A DNA stretch of 64,000 nucleotides from Terrabacter terrigena (lineage in GTDB: Bacteria > Actinomycetota > Actinomycetes > Actinomycetales > Dermatophilaceae): contig NZ_JBHTKH010000019.1 of NCBI RefSeq assembly GCF_042676085.1, positions 11,788-75,787 on the forward strand, read 5' to 3'. How positions within the stretch are numbered: the stretch's first letter is position 1; every line of letters begins with the position of its first letter. The notes below the pieces were generated by a model, which was given only the letters and a program-made list of their open reading frames with translations, was not told the origin of the DNA and searched no databases. The position numbers and the translations under genes are program-made. Shown here piece after piece: positions 40,998 to 49,876 of the stretch.

Positions 40998-41734
40998 GCA
41001 TCGAGTTCGACCCCGCGGAGGGGACCCTGCGACTCGACGCGGAGGCCTTCATCACCCTCGCCGAGCTGTCGAGCTACGCCGTCGACTCCTGCGACGCGAC
41101 GCTCGGACGCCTCACCGACGCCGGCGCGGTGCTCGATGGCGTGGCGCACCCCCTGCTCCGGACGGCTCTCGCGTCGGTTGCGGGATCGGTCACCTCGCTC
41201 CAGGTGCTCGTCGCCGGACCCGAGGACGTACGCCTCCACCACGGCTGGGTGTCCGACGGCGCGGCCCTGCTCACCGACCTCGGCGACGGCACCTACGACT
41301 TCGCGCCCGTCGGGGCCGAGTTCGTGCCCGAGTCGGTCGCGCGCCTCACCCGAGTCGGCCCGCGTCCGCGGCTGGGGGCCGGCTCCGTCGTCGTCGACGA
41401 GTCGGTGCTCGACGACGTCGCGGCCAGCTCCTCGGCTGCCAGGGTGTCGGGCGTCGAGGCCCTCGCCGGGCTGCTGACGCCCTGGCCCGCGGCCGCCGCA
41501 TCGGTGCGCGCCGGCGGTTGGCACCTCGCCCTCGTCGACGTGACCTTCGTCGACGACGATCGCACGGTCGCCCGCCGGCTCGCGTGGCTCGACACGGATG
41601 CCGGGATGCTGCGGGTCGAGGTCGACGACCACGGGCCCGTGCTCGTGCCGGTGTCGACGACCGACCTCTGGCGGGCCGTCGTCGCGGTGCTGCCCGACGA
41701 CCTCGACCCCGGGTACGTGGCCCGTTCAGCGTGA
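40994..41734 (+). CDS. Hypothetical protein, coupled to the preceding gene, possibly EspG-like
   Basis: This 246-residue cytosolic protein starts MSIEFDPAEGTLRLDAEAFITLAELSSYAVDS and repeats alpha/beta patterns through SVARLTRVGPRPRLGAGSV to a C-terminal LWRAVVAVLPDDLDP. The layout resembles EspG-type chaperones of type VII secretion, which often neighbour LpqN-like genes, but the similarity is weak and no ESX genes are present here. It ends shortly before a cobalamin riboswitch. Confidence 0.45.
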   Translation: MSIEFDPAEGTLRLDAEAFITLAELSSYAVDSCDATLGRLTDAGAVLDGVAHPLLRTALASVAGSVTSLQVLVAGPEDVRLHHGWVSDGAALLTDLGDGTYDFAPVGAEFVPESVARLTRVGPRPRLGAGSVVVDESVLDDVAASSSAARVSGVEALAGLLTPWPAAAASVRAGGWHLALVDVTFVDDDRTVARRLAWLDTDAGMLRVEVDDHGPVLVPVSTTDLWRAVVAVLPDDLDPGYVARSA

Positions 41735-41757
41735 CCCGGTCCGAACGTGGCAGACTG

Positions 41758-41866
41758 CGCGTGGCGACGTCGAGAGGAATCCGGTGCAAGTCCGGAGCGG
41801 TCCCGCCACTGTGAACCCCTGACCTGACGGTCGCGGGAAGCCAGGGCATCTCCCGTCGCTGGTCGC
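41758..41866 (+). promoter_or_regulatory. Cobalamin riboswitch upstream of the chelatase-cobOBCAD operon
   Basis: The core GGAATCCGGTGCAAGTCCGG, then GGTCCCGCCACTGTGAACC and the 3' half GGGAAGCCAGGGCAT match the cobalamin riboswitch consensus closely. A GCGCCC/GGGCGC hairpin follows (about 41866-41880), before an AGGAGG ribosome site and the ATG at 41929, so it can block the start of the operon when B12 is abundant. It is the third riboswitch in this window. Confidence 0.94.
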
Positions 41867-41928
41867 GCCCGCCGGGCGCGTCCGGTCCACCGACGCGGGC
41901 GCGGCACCCGCAGGAGGCTCGCAGCCAC

Positions 41929-44070
41929 ATGCGCGACGGCACGAACGACGGCACCAACCACCTCGGGAACGACCCGGCGGACCGCCCGGCCACGTTCCCC
42001 TTCTCGGCCGTCGTCGGGTCCGACGACCTCGCCCTCGCGCTCGTGCTCACGGCGGTCTCCCCCGACGTGGGCGGCGTGCTCGTGCGCGGCGAGAAGGGCA
42101 CCGCGAAGTCGACGATGGTGCGCGGCCTCGCCGCCGTGATGCCGCACCAGCAGGTCGTCGCCGGCTGCCGCTTCGGCTGCGCCCCGTTCGTCGGTGCCGG
42201 TGTCGGGGTCGGCGCGGGCTGCCCCGACGGGCCGCACGGCGAGAGCGCCGCCGTCGACACCCGCCCCGCCCGGCTCGTCGAGCTGCCGATCGGCGCCACC
42301 GAGGACCGTGTGGTCGGCTCGCTCGACCTCGAGCGCGCGCTGGGACGCGGCGAGACGGCATACCAGCCGGGGCTGCTCGCGGCCGCGAACCGCGGGATCC
42401 TCTACGTCGACGAGGTCAACCTGCTCCACGACCACCTCGTCGACCTGCTGCTCGACGCGGCGGCGATGGGACGCAACACCGTCGAGCGTGACGGGGTCTC
42501 CGTCTCGCACGCCGCCCGCATCGTGCTCGTCGGCACGATGAACCCCGAGGAGGGCGAGCTGCGCCCGCAGCTGCTCGACCGTTTCGGGCTGACCGTCGAG
42601 GTCGCGGCGCCGCGTGAGCCCGCGCTGCGGGCCGAGGTCGTACGCCGCCGCCTGGCCTTCGACGCCGACCCGGCTGGGTTCGTGGCGAGGTTCCGCGCGG
42701 AGCAGGACGCGCTGCGCGACCGGATCTCGGCAGCCCGCTCGATGCTCGGCGAGGTCGCCCTCCCGGATCGCGAGCTGAACCGGATCGCCCACGTGTGCGC
42801 GGGCTTCGAGGTGGACGGGCTGCGCGCCGACATCGTCACCGCGAGGGCGGCCGTCGCGCACGCGGCGTGGTCGGGCCGCGACGAGGTGACGGTCGACGAC
42901 GTGCGCGCCGCCGCCCGGCTCGCACTGCCGCACCGCCGGCGCCGCAACCCCTTCGACTCCCCCGGCCTCGACGAGGACCTCCTCGAGCAGCTGCTCCGCG
43001 ACGGGGCCCTGGAGCCGGAGCCCGAGCCGGAGCCCGACCCGGATCCCGACGGTGGGGGCGAGCCCGACACCGACGAGCCAGCGAGCGAGGCGAGCCCGCC
43101 GAGCGGGTCCCGTGACGAGTCGAGGTCCCAGGAGGCGGGCGAGTCGAACCAACCGAACGAGACGACCGAGCCGAGCGAGACGACCGAGCAGCCCGAGCCA
43201 CAGCCCGCGGGAGCGCCCGCGGCGTCGGGTGTGAGCGCCGCCGACGAGCCGTACCGGGCACGCCTCCTGCGCGCCAAGGGGATCGGGCGCGGCGACCCGG
43301 GCCGCCGCTCGGCCGCCATCACCAGCTCGGGCCGACGGGTCGGCTCGACCACTCGCCCGGCCGGGCCCGTCCACCTGCCCGCGACGATCCGCGCAGCAGC
43401 GAGCCGAGGAGCCGCCGGACCCGCCCGTCCGGTGGACGCCCGGCTCCGGGTGCTCCCCGGCGACCTGCGACGGTCGGTGCTCCGGGGCCGGGAGTCCAAC
43501 CTCGTGCTGCTGTGCGTCGACGCGTCCGGCTCGATGGCCGCGCGCCGACGCATGGAGGCCGTGAAGTCGGCGGTCCTGTCCCTGCTGCTCGACGCCTACC
43601 AGCGCCGTGACAAGGTCGGTCTCGTGACCTTCCGCGGAGCCGCTGCCGATCTCACGTTGCCCGCGACCGGGTCCGTCGACGTCGCCGCCCGCCGGCTTCG
43701 CGACCTCCCGCACGGCGGACGGACGCCCCTCGCGGAAGGGCTCGAGACGGCCTACGAGACCCTGCGTGTCGAGCGGTTGCGCGACCCGAACCGCAGGCCG
43801 CTGCTGGTGATCGTCACCGACGGCCGCGCCACGAGCGGGCCTGACGCGCTTGCGCGCTCGGCCCGCGCCGCCGCCCGGCTGCGCCACGAAGGCGTGGAGT
43901 CGGTGGTGCTGGACTGCGAGACCGGGCGCTTCCGCATGGGCCTCGCGGCCCGCCTCGCGGAGCAGCTCGGCGCCGAGCACCTGCCCGTCGGCGAGCTCGC
44001 GGCCGCCGCCATCGTCGGCGCGGCGAGTACGGCTCGCGCGACCCGTGCGACCACGGGGAGGGCTGCCTGA
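41929..44070 (+). CDS. ChlID-like AAA+/VWA chelatase subunit, probable cobaltochelatase partner of CobN
   Basis: The 713-residue protein fuses a ChlI-type AAA+ ATPase (Walker A GEKGTAKST at residues 54-62, Walker B region ILYVDEVN) to a ChlD-type von Willebrand A domain (MIDAS start DASGSM at 531-536). An acidic Pro/Glu-rich linker at about 363-440 (EPEPEPEPDPDPDGG) joins them. Magnesium chelatases use such subunits, but no chlorophyll genes are present. In actinobacteria this fusion stands in for CobS and CobT in cobalt insertion. It heads the operon under a B12 riboswitch and abuts cobO. Confidence 0.9.
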   Translation: MRDGTNDGTNHLGNDPADRPATFPFSAVVGSDDLALALVLTAVSPDVGGVLVRGEKGTAKSTMVRGLAAVMPHQQVVAGCRFGCAPFVGAGVGVGAGCPDGPHGESAAVDTRPARLVELPIGATEDRVVGSLDLERALGRGETAYQPGLLAAANRGILYVDEVNLLHDHLVDLLLDAAAMGRNTVERDGVSVSHAARIVLVGTMNPEEGELRPQLLDRFGLTVEVAAPREPALRAEVVRRRLAFDADPAGFVARFRAEQDALRDRISAARSMLGEVALPDRELNRIAHVCAGFEVDGLRADIVTARAAVAHAAWSGRDEVTVDDVRAAARLALPHRRRRNPFDSPGLDEDLLEQLLRDGALEPEPEPEPDPDPDGGGEPDTDEPASEASPPSGSRDESRSQEAGESNQPNETTEPSETTEQPEPQPAGAPAASGVSAADEPYRARLLRAKGIGRGDPGRRSAAITSSGRRVGSTTRPAGPVHLPATIRAAASRGAAGPARPVDARLRVLPGDLRRSVLRGRESNLVLLCVDASGSMAARRRMEAVKSAVLSLLLDAYQRRDKVGLVTFRGAAADLTLPATGSVDVAARRLRDLPHGGRTPLAEGLETAYETLRVERLRDPNRRPLLVIVTDGRATSGPDALARSARAAARLRHEGVESVVLDCETGRFRMGLAARLAEQLGAEHLPVGELAAAAIVGAASTARATRATTGRAA

Positions 44071-44681
44071 TGCGCGGTCAGCCGACCACGGTCCCGGCCG
44101 ACGGGCTCACGACGCGCCAGCGCCGCAACCGGCCGCTGCTCATCGTCCACACCGGCGACGGCAAGGGGAAGTCGACGGCCGCCTTCGGGCTCGCCCTGCG
44201 CGGCTGGAACCAGGGCTGGTCGGTCGGGGTGTTCCAGTTCGTCAAGAGCGCGAAGTGGCGCATCGGCGAGCAGACCGCCGTCGAGACCCTGGGCGAGCTG
44301 CACCGTGAGACCGGCCGCGGCGGGCCGATGGAGTGGCACAAGATGGGCGCCGGCTGGTCGTGGAGCCGCAAGGAGGGCACCGACGACGACCACGCCGAGG
44401 CGGCCCGCGAGGGCTGGGCCGAGATCAAGCGGCGCCTCGCCGACGAGACGCACGGCGTCTACGTGCTCGACGAGTTCACCTACCCGATGGCGTGGGGCTG
44501 GATCGACGTCGACGACGTCGTCACGACCTTGCGCGACCGGCCCGGCCACCAGCACGTCGTCATCACCGGCCGACGCTGCCCGCAGGCGGTGCTCGAGCTC
44601 GCCGACCTCGTGACCGAGATGACCAAGGTCAAGCACCCCTTCGACGCCGGCCAGAAGGGCCAGCGGGGGATCGAGTGGTGA
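44070..44681 (+). CDS. cobO: Cob(I)yrinic acid a,c-diamide adenosyltransferase CobO
   Basis: The 203-residue enzyme transfers the adenosyl group of ATP to the cobalt of cob(I)yrinic acid a,c-diamide. The P-loop is TGDGKGKST (about residues 28-36), followed by QFVKSAKWRIGE and the C-terminal VKHPFDAGQKGQRGIEW. The start overlaps the preceding stop by one base (TGATG), and the stop overlaps the cobB start. Confidence 0.95.
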   Translation: MRGQPTTVPADGLTTRQRRNRPLLIVHTGDGKGKSTAAFGLALRGWNQGWSVGVFQFVKSAKWRIGEQTAVETLGELHRETGRGGPMEWHKMGAGWSWSRKEGTDDDHAEAAREGWAEIKRRLADETHGVYVLDEFTYPMAWGWIDVDDVVTTLRDRPGHQHVVITGRRCPQAVLELADLVTEMTKVKHPFDAGQKGQRGIEW

Positions 44682-46216
44682 CCGCGTTCGACTCCGCCCT
44701 CGACGGCGCCCTCGGTGCGGCCTTCGGCCGCCTGCCCGGGACGGCGGAGGACCCGCAGGAGCCCACCGGCACCGTGCTGCCGCGGCTCGTGGTGTCGGCT
44801 CCGGGCTCGGGCCACGGCAAGACGACACTCGCCACCGGCCTCATGGCGGCGCTGCGCGCCCGCGGGCTGGGCGTGGCCGGCTTCAAGGTCGGTCCCGACT
44901 TCATCGACCCGGGCTACCACTCCCTCGCCACCGGCCGGCCGGGTCGCAACCTCGACCCGTTCCTCACCAGCCAGGCGCTCGTCGCGCCGATGCTCGTCCA
45001 CGGCGCCACCGCCGACGGGCCCACCGACGTGGCGGTCATCGAGGGGGTCATGGGCCTCTTCGACGGCCGCATCGGTGGGGACGGCTACGCCTCGACGGCC
45101 CACGTCGCGTCGCTGACCCGTTCGCCGATCGTCCTGGCCCTCGACGTCAGCCACATGACCCGCACGGCCGCGGCGATCGTGCACGGTCTCGCCACCTTCG
45201 AGCCGGGCGCCCGGGTGGCCGGCGTGGTGCTCAACAAGGCGGCATCCGGGCGGCACATGCGCGAGGTGTGGTCGGCCCTCGACGCCACGGGCGTGCCGGT
45301 CCTCGGCGTGCTGCCGCGAGACGCCGGCATCGAGGCGCCCTCGCGGCACCTCGGTCTCGTGCCCGCCGCCGAGCGAGACGAGGCCGAGGACTCCATCGCC
45401 CTGCTGGCCGAACGCGTCGCCGAGCATGTCGACCTCGACCACGTGATGTCCATCGCGCGCTCGGCGGCCGACCTCGACGACGCCGCCTGGGACGCCACGG
45501 CGGCGCTCGGTGACGCCGCTCGCCGTGACCTTGCCCGCCCCGGGTCGGAGGGCCGCAGGCCGGTCGTCGCCGTCGCCGGCGGACGAGCCTTCACGTTCCG
45601 CTACGCCGAGACCGACGAGCTGCTCCGCGCTGCGGGTCTCGAGCCCGTCGTGTTCGACCCGCTGACCTCACCGAGGCTTCCCACCGGGACCGCCGGACTC
45701 TACCTCGGCGGCGGCTTCCCCGAGGTCCACGCCGAGGAGCTGTCGGCCAACTCGTCACTGCGAGAAGACATCCGGCGCTCAGTGGCCGCAGGCCTCCCGA
45801 CCGTCGCCGAGTGCGCCGGCATGCTCTACCTCAGCGCCTCGGTCGACGGGAACGAGATGGTCGGCGTCATCCCGGGCGTGGGCTCGATGGGCCCGCGCCT
45901 CACCCTGGGCTACCGCACGGCCGTGGCGCCGGGCGACTCGGTGCTGGGTGTGCCGGGCACGCGCGTCACCGGCCACGAGTTCCACCGGACGACGGTCAGC
46001 GCCGACCCCGCCGGCCACATCGCGCGCCCCGCCGCCTGGCTGCTCGACGGCACCCCCGACGGCTTCGCGCTCGACCCCGCCGGCACCGGTCGGGCGACCG
46101 TGCACGCGTCGTACCTCCACACGCACTGGGCCGGGCACCCCCACCTCGCCGGCCGCTTCGCCGACGCCGTCCACGCGTACGCCGCCCGGGCCGGCTCCTC
46201 GAGGCGGGCCTCGTGA
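44678..46216 (+). CDS. cobB: Hydrogenobyrinic/cobyrinic acid a,c-diamide synthase CobB
   Basis: The 512-residue enzyme amidates the a and c side chains of (hydrogeno)byrinic acid. The ATP-binding domain has a P-loop in APGSGHGKTT (residues 41-50) and FKVGPDFIDPGYH. The C-terminal glutaminase domain has the catalytic cysteine at 379 (VAECAGMLYLS). It lies between cobO and cobC with four-base overlaps on both sides. Confidence 0.95.
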   Translation: MTAFDSALDGALGAAFGRLPGTAEDPQEPTGTVLPRLVVSAPGSGHGKTTLATGLMAALRARGLGVAGFKVGPDFIDPGYHSLATGRPGRNLDPFLTSQALVAPMLVHGATADGPTDVAVIEGVMGLFDGRIGGDGYASTAHVASLTRSPIVLALDVSHMTRTAAAIVHGLATFEPGARVAGVVLNKAASGRHMREVWSALDATGVPVLGVLPRDAGIEAPSRHLGLVPAAERDEAEDSIALLAERVAEHVDLDHVMSIARSAADLDDAAWDATAALGDAARRDLARPGSEGRRPVVAVAGGRAFTFRYAETDELLRAAGLEPVVFDPLTSPRLPTGTAGLYLGGGFPEVHAEELSANSSLREDIRRSVAAGLPTVAECAGMLYLSASVDGNEMVGVIPGVGSMGPRLTLGYRTAVAPGDSVLGVPGTRVTGHEFHRTTVSADPAGHIARPAAWLLDGTPDGFALDPAGTGRATVHASYLHTHWAGHPHLAGRFADAVHAYAARAGSSRRAS

Positions 46217-47268
46217 ACGTCGACCTGCACCACCACGGCGACCGCGACGTCGCGCCAGGCCTGGTCGACCTCGCCGTCAACGTCCGCCTCCCCGCGCCGC
46301 CACCGTGGCTCGCCGACACCATCGCGGGCTCGTTGCACGAGCTCGGCCGCTACCCCGACGCCGCGCCGGCGGTCGAGGCCATCGCCGCCCGGCACGGCGT
46401 CGACGCGAGCAGCGTCCTGCCGACCGCCGGTGGCGCCGAGGCCTTCACCCTCGTGGCCCGCGGCGTTCGCACCGCACGTCCGGTCGTGGTCCACCCCCAG
46501 TTCACCGAGCCCGAGGCCGCGCTGGCCGCCGCCGGTCATGACGTCGGGCGCTGCGTGCTGTCGCGCGCCACGGGCTTCCGGCTCGACCCTCGCCCCTTCG
46601 CCGCCGGGGGCGAGCACGCGGGCGCCGACCTCGTCGTGGTCGGCAACCCGACGAACCCCACCGGCGTGCTGCATCGCGCGTCCGACCTGCGCTCGCTGCG
46701 CGCGCCGGGTCGCCTCGTCGTGGTGGACGAGGCCTTCATGGACGCCGTGCCCGGAGAGACCCAGTCGGTCATCGGACCCGACCTCGACGGCCTGCTCGTC
46801 GTCCGGTCCCTCACCAAGACCTGGGGCCTCGCCGGCCTGCGGGCTGGTTACGTCGTCGGCGACCCAGCCGTCGTCGCCGCGCTCAAGGCCGTGCAGCCGC
46901 CGTGGTCGGTGTCGAGTCCGGCCGTCGTCGCGACGGTGGCCTGCCTCTCGGAGCGGGCCGTTGCCGAGGCCGAGGCCGGCGCGATGACGATCGCGGTCGA
47001 CCGCGAGGTGCTCGTGCGAGAGCTGGAGGCCGTCGGGCTGCGCACCGCCGCACCGTCCGACGCCCCCTTCGTGCTCGTGGACACCAGCCCGCTGGGTGCC
47101 GCCTCCGTGCGTGCCGACCTGGCCGCCCTCGGGTTCGCCGTCCGGCGCGGCGAGACCTTCCCGGGGCTCGGGCCCACGTGGGTCCGGCTGGCCGTGCGAG
47201 ACCCTGAGACGTCACGGTCGGTCGCTGCCGCGTTCGCCGAGCTGGGGAGGTTGCGTCGTGTCGCCTGA
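46213..47268 (+). CDS. cobC: CobC-type aminotransferase-like PLP enzyme of cobalamin synthesis
   Basis: The 351-residue fold-type I PLP enzyme has the lysine for the cofactor at K202 (SLTKTWGLAGLRAGY) and NPTNPTGVLH. Members such as CobC/CobD decarboxylase-type proteins provide the aminopropanol linker (threonine phosphate decarboxylase), and the actinobacterial form (Rv2231c-like) is in the same cluster. The exact substrate is inferred. The GTG start overlaps cobB. It overlaps cobA by 11 bases. Confidence 0.88.
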   Translation: MNVDLHHHGDRDVAPGLVDLAVNVRLPAPPPWLADTIAGSLHELGRYPDAAPAVEAIAARHGVDASSVLPTAGGAEAFTLVARGVRTARPVVVHPQFTEPEAALAAAGHDVGRCVLSRATGFRLDPRPFAAGGEHAGADLVVVGNPTNPTGVLHRASDLRSLRAPGRLVVVDEAFMDAVPGETQSVIGPDLDGLLVVRSLTKTWGLAGLRAGYVVGDPAVVAALKAVQPPWSVSSPAVVATVACLSERAVAEAEAGAMTIAVDREVLVRELEAVGLRTAAPSDAPFVLVDTSPLGAASVRADLAALGFAVRRGETFPGLGPTWVRLAVRDPETSRSVAAAFAELGRLRRVA

Positions 47269-48274
47269 GCTGAGCTTCACCGGGCTGTCGGTCCTGCTGG
47301 CCCGGGTCACGCCACACTCGGTCGCCATCGTGCACGCGCTGCTGCGCGACGGTGCCCGGGTCACGGTCGCCGCCGAGCTCGACGACCTCCCGACCTCGCT
47401 GCGCGACCTCGCCGAGCGGGCACTGGTCACCCTCGACGCGGCGGCCGACCCGACGACCCACGACGTGGTGCTGCGGGCGGACGTCTCGACGGCTCCGAGC
47501 GCCGCCGACCTGCCGGATCGGCCCGTGGATGGCGACACACCGGTGGTCGGCTCGGTGACCCTGCTCGGCGGCGGGCTGGGAGACCCCGGCCTGCTGACGG
47601 TCGCCGGCATCGAGGCCATCCGCCGGGCCGACGTCATCGTGCACGACCGGCTTGCCCCCCTCAGCGCGCTGCGCCACGCCCGTGACGACGTCATGGTCAT
47701 CGACGTCGGCAAGATCCCCAGGGGCGACTTCACACCGCAGGAGCGCATCAACGACGTGATCGTCGAGCACGCCCTCGCCGGACGGGACGTGCTGCGCTTC
47801 AAGGGCGGCGACAACTTCGTCTTCGGTCGCGGAGGTGAGGAGGCCGAGGCCTGCACGGCTCGTGGCATCCCGGTCACGGTGATCCCCGGCATCTCGTCCA
47901 GCATCGCCGCGCCGGCCCTCGCTGGCATCCCGGTCACCCACCGCGCGCTGGTGCAGGGCTTCACGGTGGTCAGCGGCCACGTCGCCCCCGGCGACCCTCG
48001 CAGCACCCTCGACTGGGGAGCCATCGCCCGCAGCAACACGACGATCGTCATCCTCATGGGGGTGGCCACGCTTCGCGCCGTCGCCGCGACGCTTGTCTCC
48101 GAGGGTCTGTCGTCGCAGACGCCCGCTGCCGTCGTCGCCGATGCGGGACTGCCGAGCATGCGCACGGCGCGTGCGCCGCTGGCCGAAATCGCCAATACGG
48201 CCGAACGCGAACGGTTGGGCGCGCCGGCGGTCGTCGTCATCGGCGACGTGGCGGCGCTCGACGTCCTCCGATGA
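47258..48274 (+). CDS. cobA: Uroporphyrinogen-III C-methyltransferase CobA with an N-terminal extension
   Basis: The 338-residue protein makes precorrin-2 from uroporphyrinogen III with two SAM molecules. The methylase domain starts near residue 95 (SVTLLGGGLGDPGLLTVAG) and contains GKIPRGDFTPQERIN, FKGGDNFVFGRGGEEAEA and PGISSSIAAPALAGIPVTHR. The first 90 residues look like a worn SirC/CysG-type Rossmann domain (LSVLLARVTPHSVAIVHALLRDGARVTVAAE) without its full nucleotide loop. GGGGAGG nine bases before the GTG decides this start. Confidence 0.92.
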   Translation: MSPELSFTGLSVLLARVTPHSVAIVHALLRDGARVTVAAELDDLPTSLRDLAERALVTLDAAADPTTHDVVLRADVSTAPSAADLPDRPVDGDTPVVGSVTLLGGGLGDPGLLTVAGIEAIRRADVIVHDRLAPLSALRHARDDVMVIDVGKIPRGDFTPQERINDVIVEHALAGRDVLRFKGGDNFVFGRGGEEAEACTARGIPVTVIPGISSSIAAPALAGIPVTHRALVQGFTVVSGHVAPGDPRSTLDWGAIARSNTTIVILMGVATLRAVAATLVSEGLSSQTPAAVVADAGLPSMRTARAPLAEIANTAERERLGAPAVVVIGDVAALDVLR

Positions 48275-49221
48275 GCCGGGCGCTCGGACTGGCGCTCGGT
48301 TACCTGCTCGACCAGACCTTCGGTGACCCGCGTCGCTGGCACCCGGTAGCCGGTTTCGGTTCTGCGGCAATGGCGCTCGAGCGACGCACGTATGCCGCAC
48401 GCCGCGGCCCCGGGGTCACCCACGTCGCAGTCCTCGTCGGCTCGACGGTGGCCCTCGGGGTCGTGGCCGAGCGGACGGCCCGAAGGAGCGTGACGGCGCA
48501 CACCCTCCTGACCGCTGCCGCGACCTGGGCCGTGCTGGGCGGGCGCTCCCTGACCCGGGAGGCCGAGACCATCGACGGCCAGCTGCGACGCCAAGACCTT
48601 GCCGCCGCCCGCACCCAGGTGCGCAACCTCGTCGGGAGGGAGACAACCGGACTGGACGCCGACGGGGTGGCCCGGGCCTGCATCGAGTCCCTCGCCGAGA
48701 ACACGTCCGACGCCGTCGTGGCCCCGCTGCTGTGGGGAGGGCTGCTCGGCCTGCCGGGTCTGCTCGGCTACCGCGCCGTCAACACGCTGGATGCGATGGT
48801 CGGCCACCGGAACGAGCGCTACTCCGAGTTCGGCTGGGCAGCGGCACGACTCGACGACGTCGCCAACTGGGGGCCGGCGCGGGTCGCGGGCGCCCTCACG
48901 CTCGCGGCAGCAGCTTCACGGCCCCGCGCCCGCGCCGGATGGGCGGCGATCCGGCGGGACGCGCCCGCCCATCCGAGCCCGAACGGCGGGGTCGTCGAAG
49001 CCGCCTTCGCCGGCGTGCTCGGCGTCCGTCTCGGCGGCTCCAACACCTACGACGGGCGGGTCGAGGACCGCGGCACCCTCGGTACCGGCCCTGCCGCAGG
49101 TCGGGCCGACATCGCCCCGGCCACGCGCCTCGCCCGCCGCGTCGCGGCGGGCTCCCTCCTCGCCGCCCTCGCCACGGCCCGCGCCATGTCGCGCACGCCG
49201 AGTCGAAAGAGCACTCCGTAA
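48271..49221 (+). CDS. cobD: Adenosylcobinamide-phosphate synthase CobD/CbiB
   Basis: The 316-residue membrane protein attaches the aminopropanol arm to adenosylcobyric acid. It has the CbiB N-terminus LGYLLDQTFGDPRRWHPVAGFG, the signature ESLAENTSDAVVAPLLWGGLLGLPGLLGYRAVNTLDAM and NERYSEFGWAAARLDDVANW. About four hydrophobic segments fit the family. It ends the riboswitch-controlled operon, with an ATGA overlap to cobA. Confidence 0.95.
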   Translation: MSRALGLALGYLLDQTFGDPRRWHPVAGFGSAAMALERRTYAARRGPGVTHVAVLVGSTVALGVVAERTARRSVTAHTLLTAAATWAVLGGRSLTREAETIDGQLRRQDLAAARTQVRNLVGRETTGLDADGVARACIESLAENTSDAVVAPLLWGGLLGLPGLLGYRAVNTLDAMVGHRNERYSEFGWAAARLDDVANWGPARVAGALTLAAAASRPRARAGWAAIRRDAPAHPSPNGGVVEAAFAGVLGVRLGGSNTYDGRVEDRGTLGTGPAAGRADIAPATRLARRVAAGSLLAALATARAMSRTPSRKSTP

Positions 49222-49243
49222 GAAGTCGAGAGAGCACTCCGTC
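49202..49243 (+). repeat. 24-bp-period direct repeat at the cobD end
   Basis: GTCGAAAGAGCACTCCGT (49202-49219) is followed by GTCGAGAGAGCACTCCGT (49226-49243), one mismatch apart. The first copy encodes the last residues of CobD, so the repeat is probably a small duplication that extended or truncated the gene end. Confidence 0.6.
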
Positions 49244-49302
49244 ACACCCAGGCACGAACCGCGCCGCCATTCGAACAGCAGCGGCGGTCGCGTTGCGCGC
49301 GT

Positions 49303-49331
49303 CAGGGGCCTGCTTCCATCGGTGGCCCCTG
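49303..49331. terminator. Hairpin between cobD and the MOSC gene
   Basis: The arms CAGGGGCC (49303-49310) and GGCCCCTG (49324-49331) can form an eight-base-pair stem around a 13-base loop. It lies in the gap between two convergent genes, so it may terminate both. There is no U tract, so function is inferred from position. The rest of the 200-base gap holds no gene I can support. Confidence 0.45.
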
Positions 49332-49420
49332 GCGAGGCGGGCACCATTGCTCCGCGCTCTGTCGATCAGGGGTTCGCGCGAGCGACTGCCTGCGGGGACT
49401 CTTTCGTGGAGACCGCGTGA

Positions 49421-49876
49421 CTACGCGCTCTCCCGATCGGGGTGGAGGTCGACCTCGTCGCCCACGTGGATGGTGCCGGAGCTGAGGAGCCGGAACACCG
49501 TGCCGGCCCTGGCGTGCAGCGCCCGCGCGGCGCCGGGGCCGAGGTCGTCGTCGAGCAGCCGGCACGGCGCCGCGACCCGCACCACCTCGAGCTCCACCTC
49601 ACCGATGCGGATGTGCGTGCCCGGCTTCGTCGGGATGTCGCCGTCGGAGATCGTGACGTTGCGCCGGGTGAGGCCCGGGTCGACCGGTCGCCCGAGGTCC
49701 GCTACTGCCGCCGCGAGGTCGGCCGCAGACTGCACGGTGACGTGACGGTGCCTGCTGCCGTGGTAGCGGTCACCGACGAGCCCGGCCCCTGCCTCGGCCT
49801 CGACGCTCTCCACTGCACGCGTCGGCAGCCGGCGCGCCTTCGCCACGTGCAGCCCCACGACCGTCGGCCCGGTCAC
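49421..49876 (-). CDS. MOSC domain-containing protein
   Basis: The 151-residue protein is a single MOSC domain with RHVTVQSAADLAAA, TRRNVTISD and the conserved cysteine stretch APCRLLDDDLGPG. MOSC domains carry sulfur for molybdenum cofactor or act on N-hydroxylated compounds. The substrate here is unknown. It overlaps the SulP gene by four bases (GTGA), suggesting sulfur metabolism or co-transcription. Confidence 0.85.
   Translation of the reverse strand: MTGPTVVGLHVAKARRLPTRAVESVEAEAGAGLVGDRYHGSRHRHVTVQSAADLAAAVADLGRPVDPGLTRRNVTISDGDIPTKPGTHIRIGEVELEVVRVAAPCRLLDDDLGPGAARALHARAGTVFRLLSSGTIHVGDEVDLHPDRESA

Noticed and set aside
41929..44070. A magnesium chelatase for chlorophyll synthesis
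   Set aside because: No other chlorophyll genes are present; the B12 riboswitch and cob operon context support cobalt chelation.
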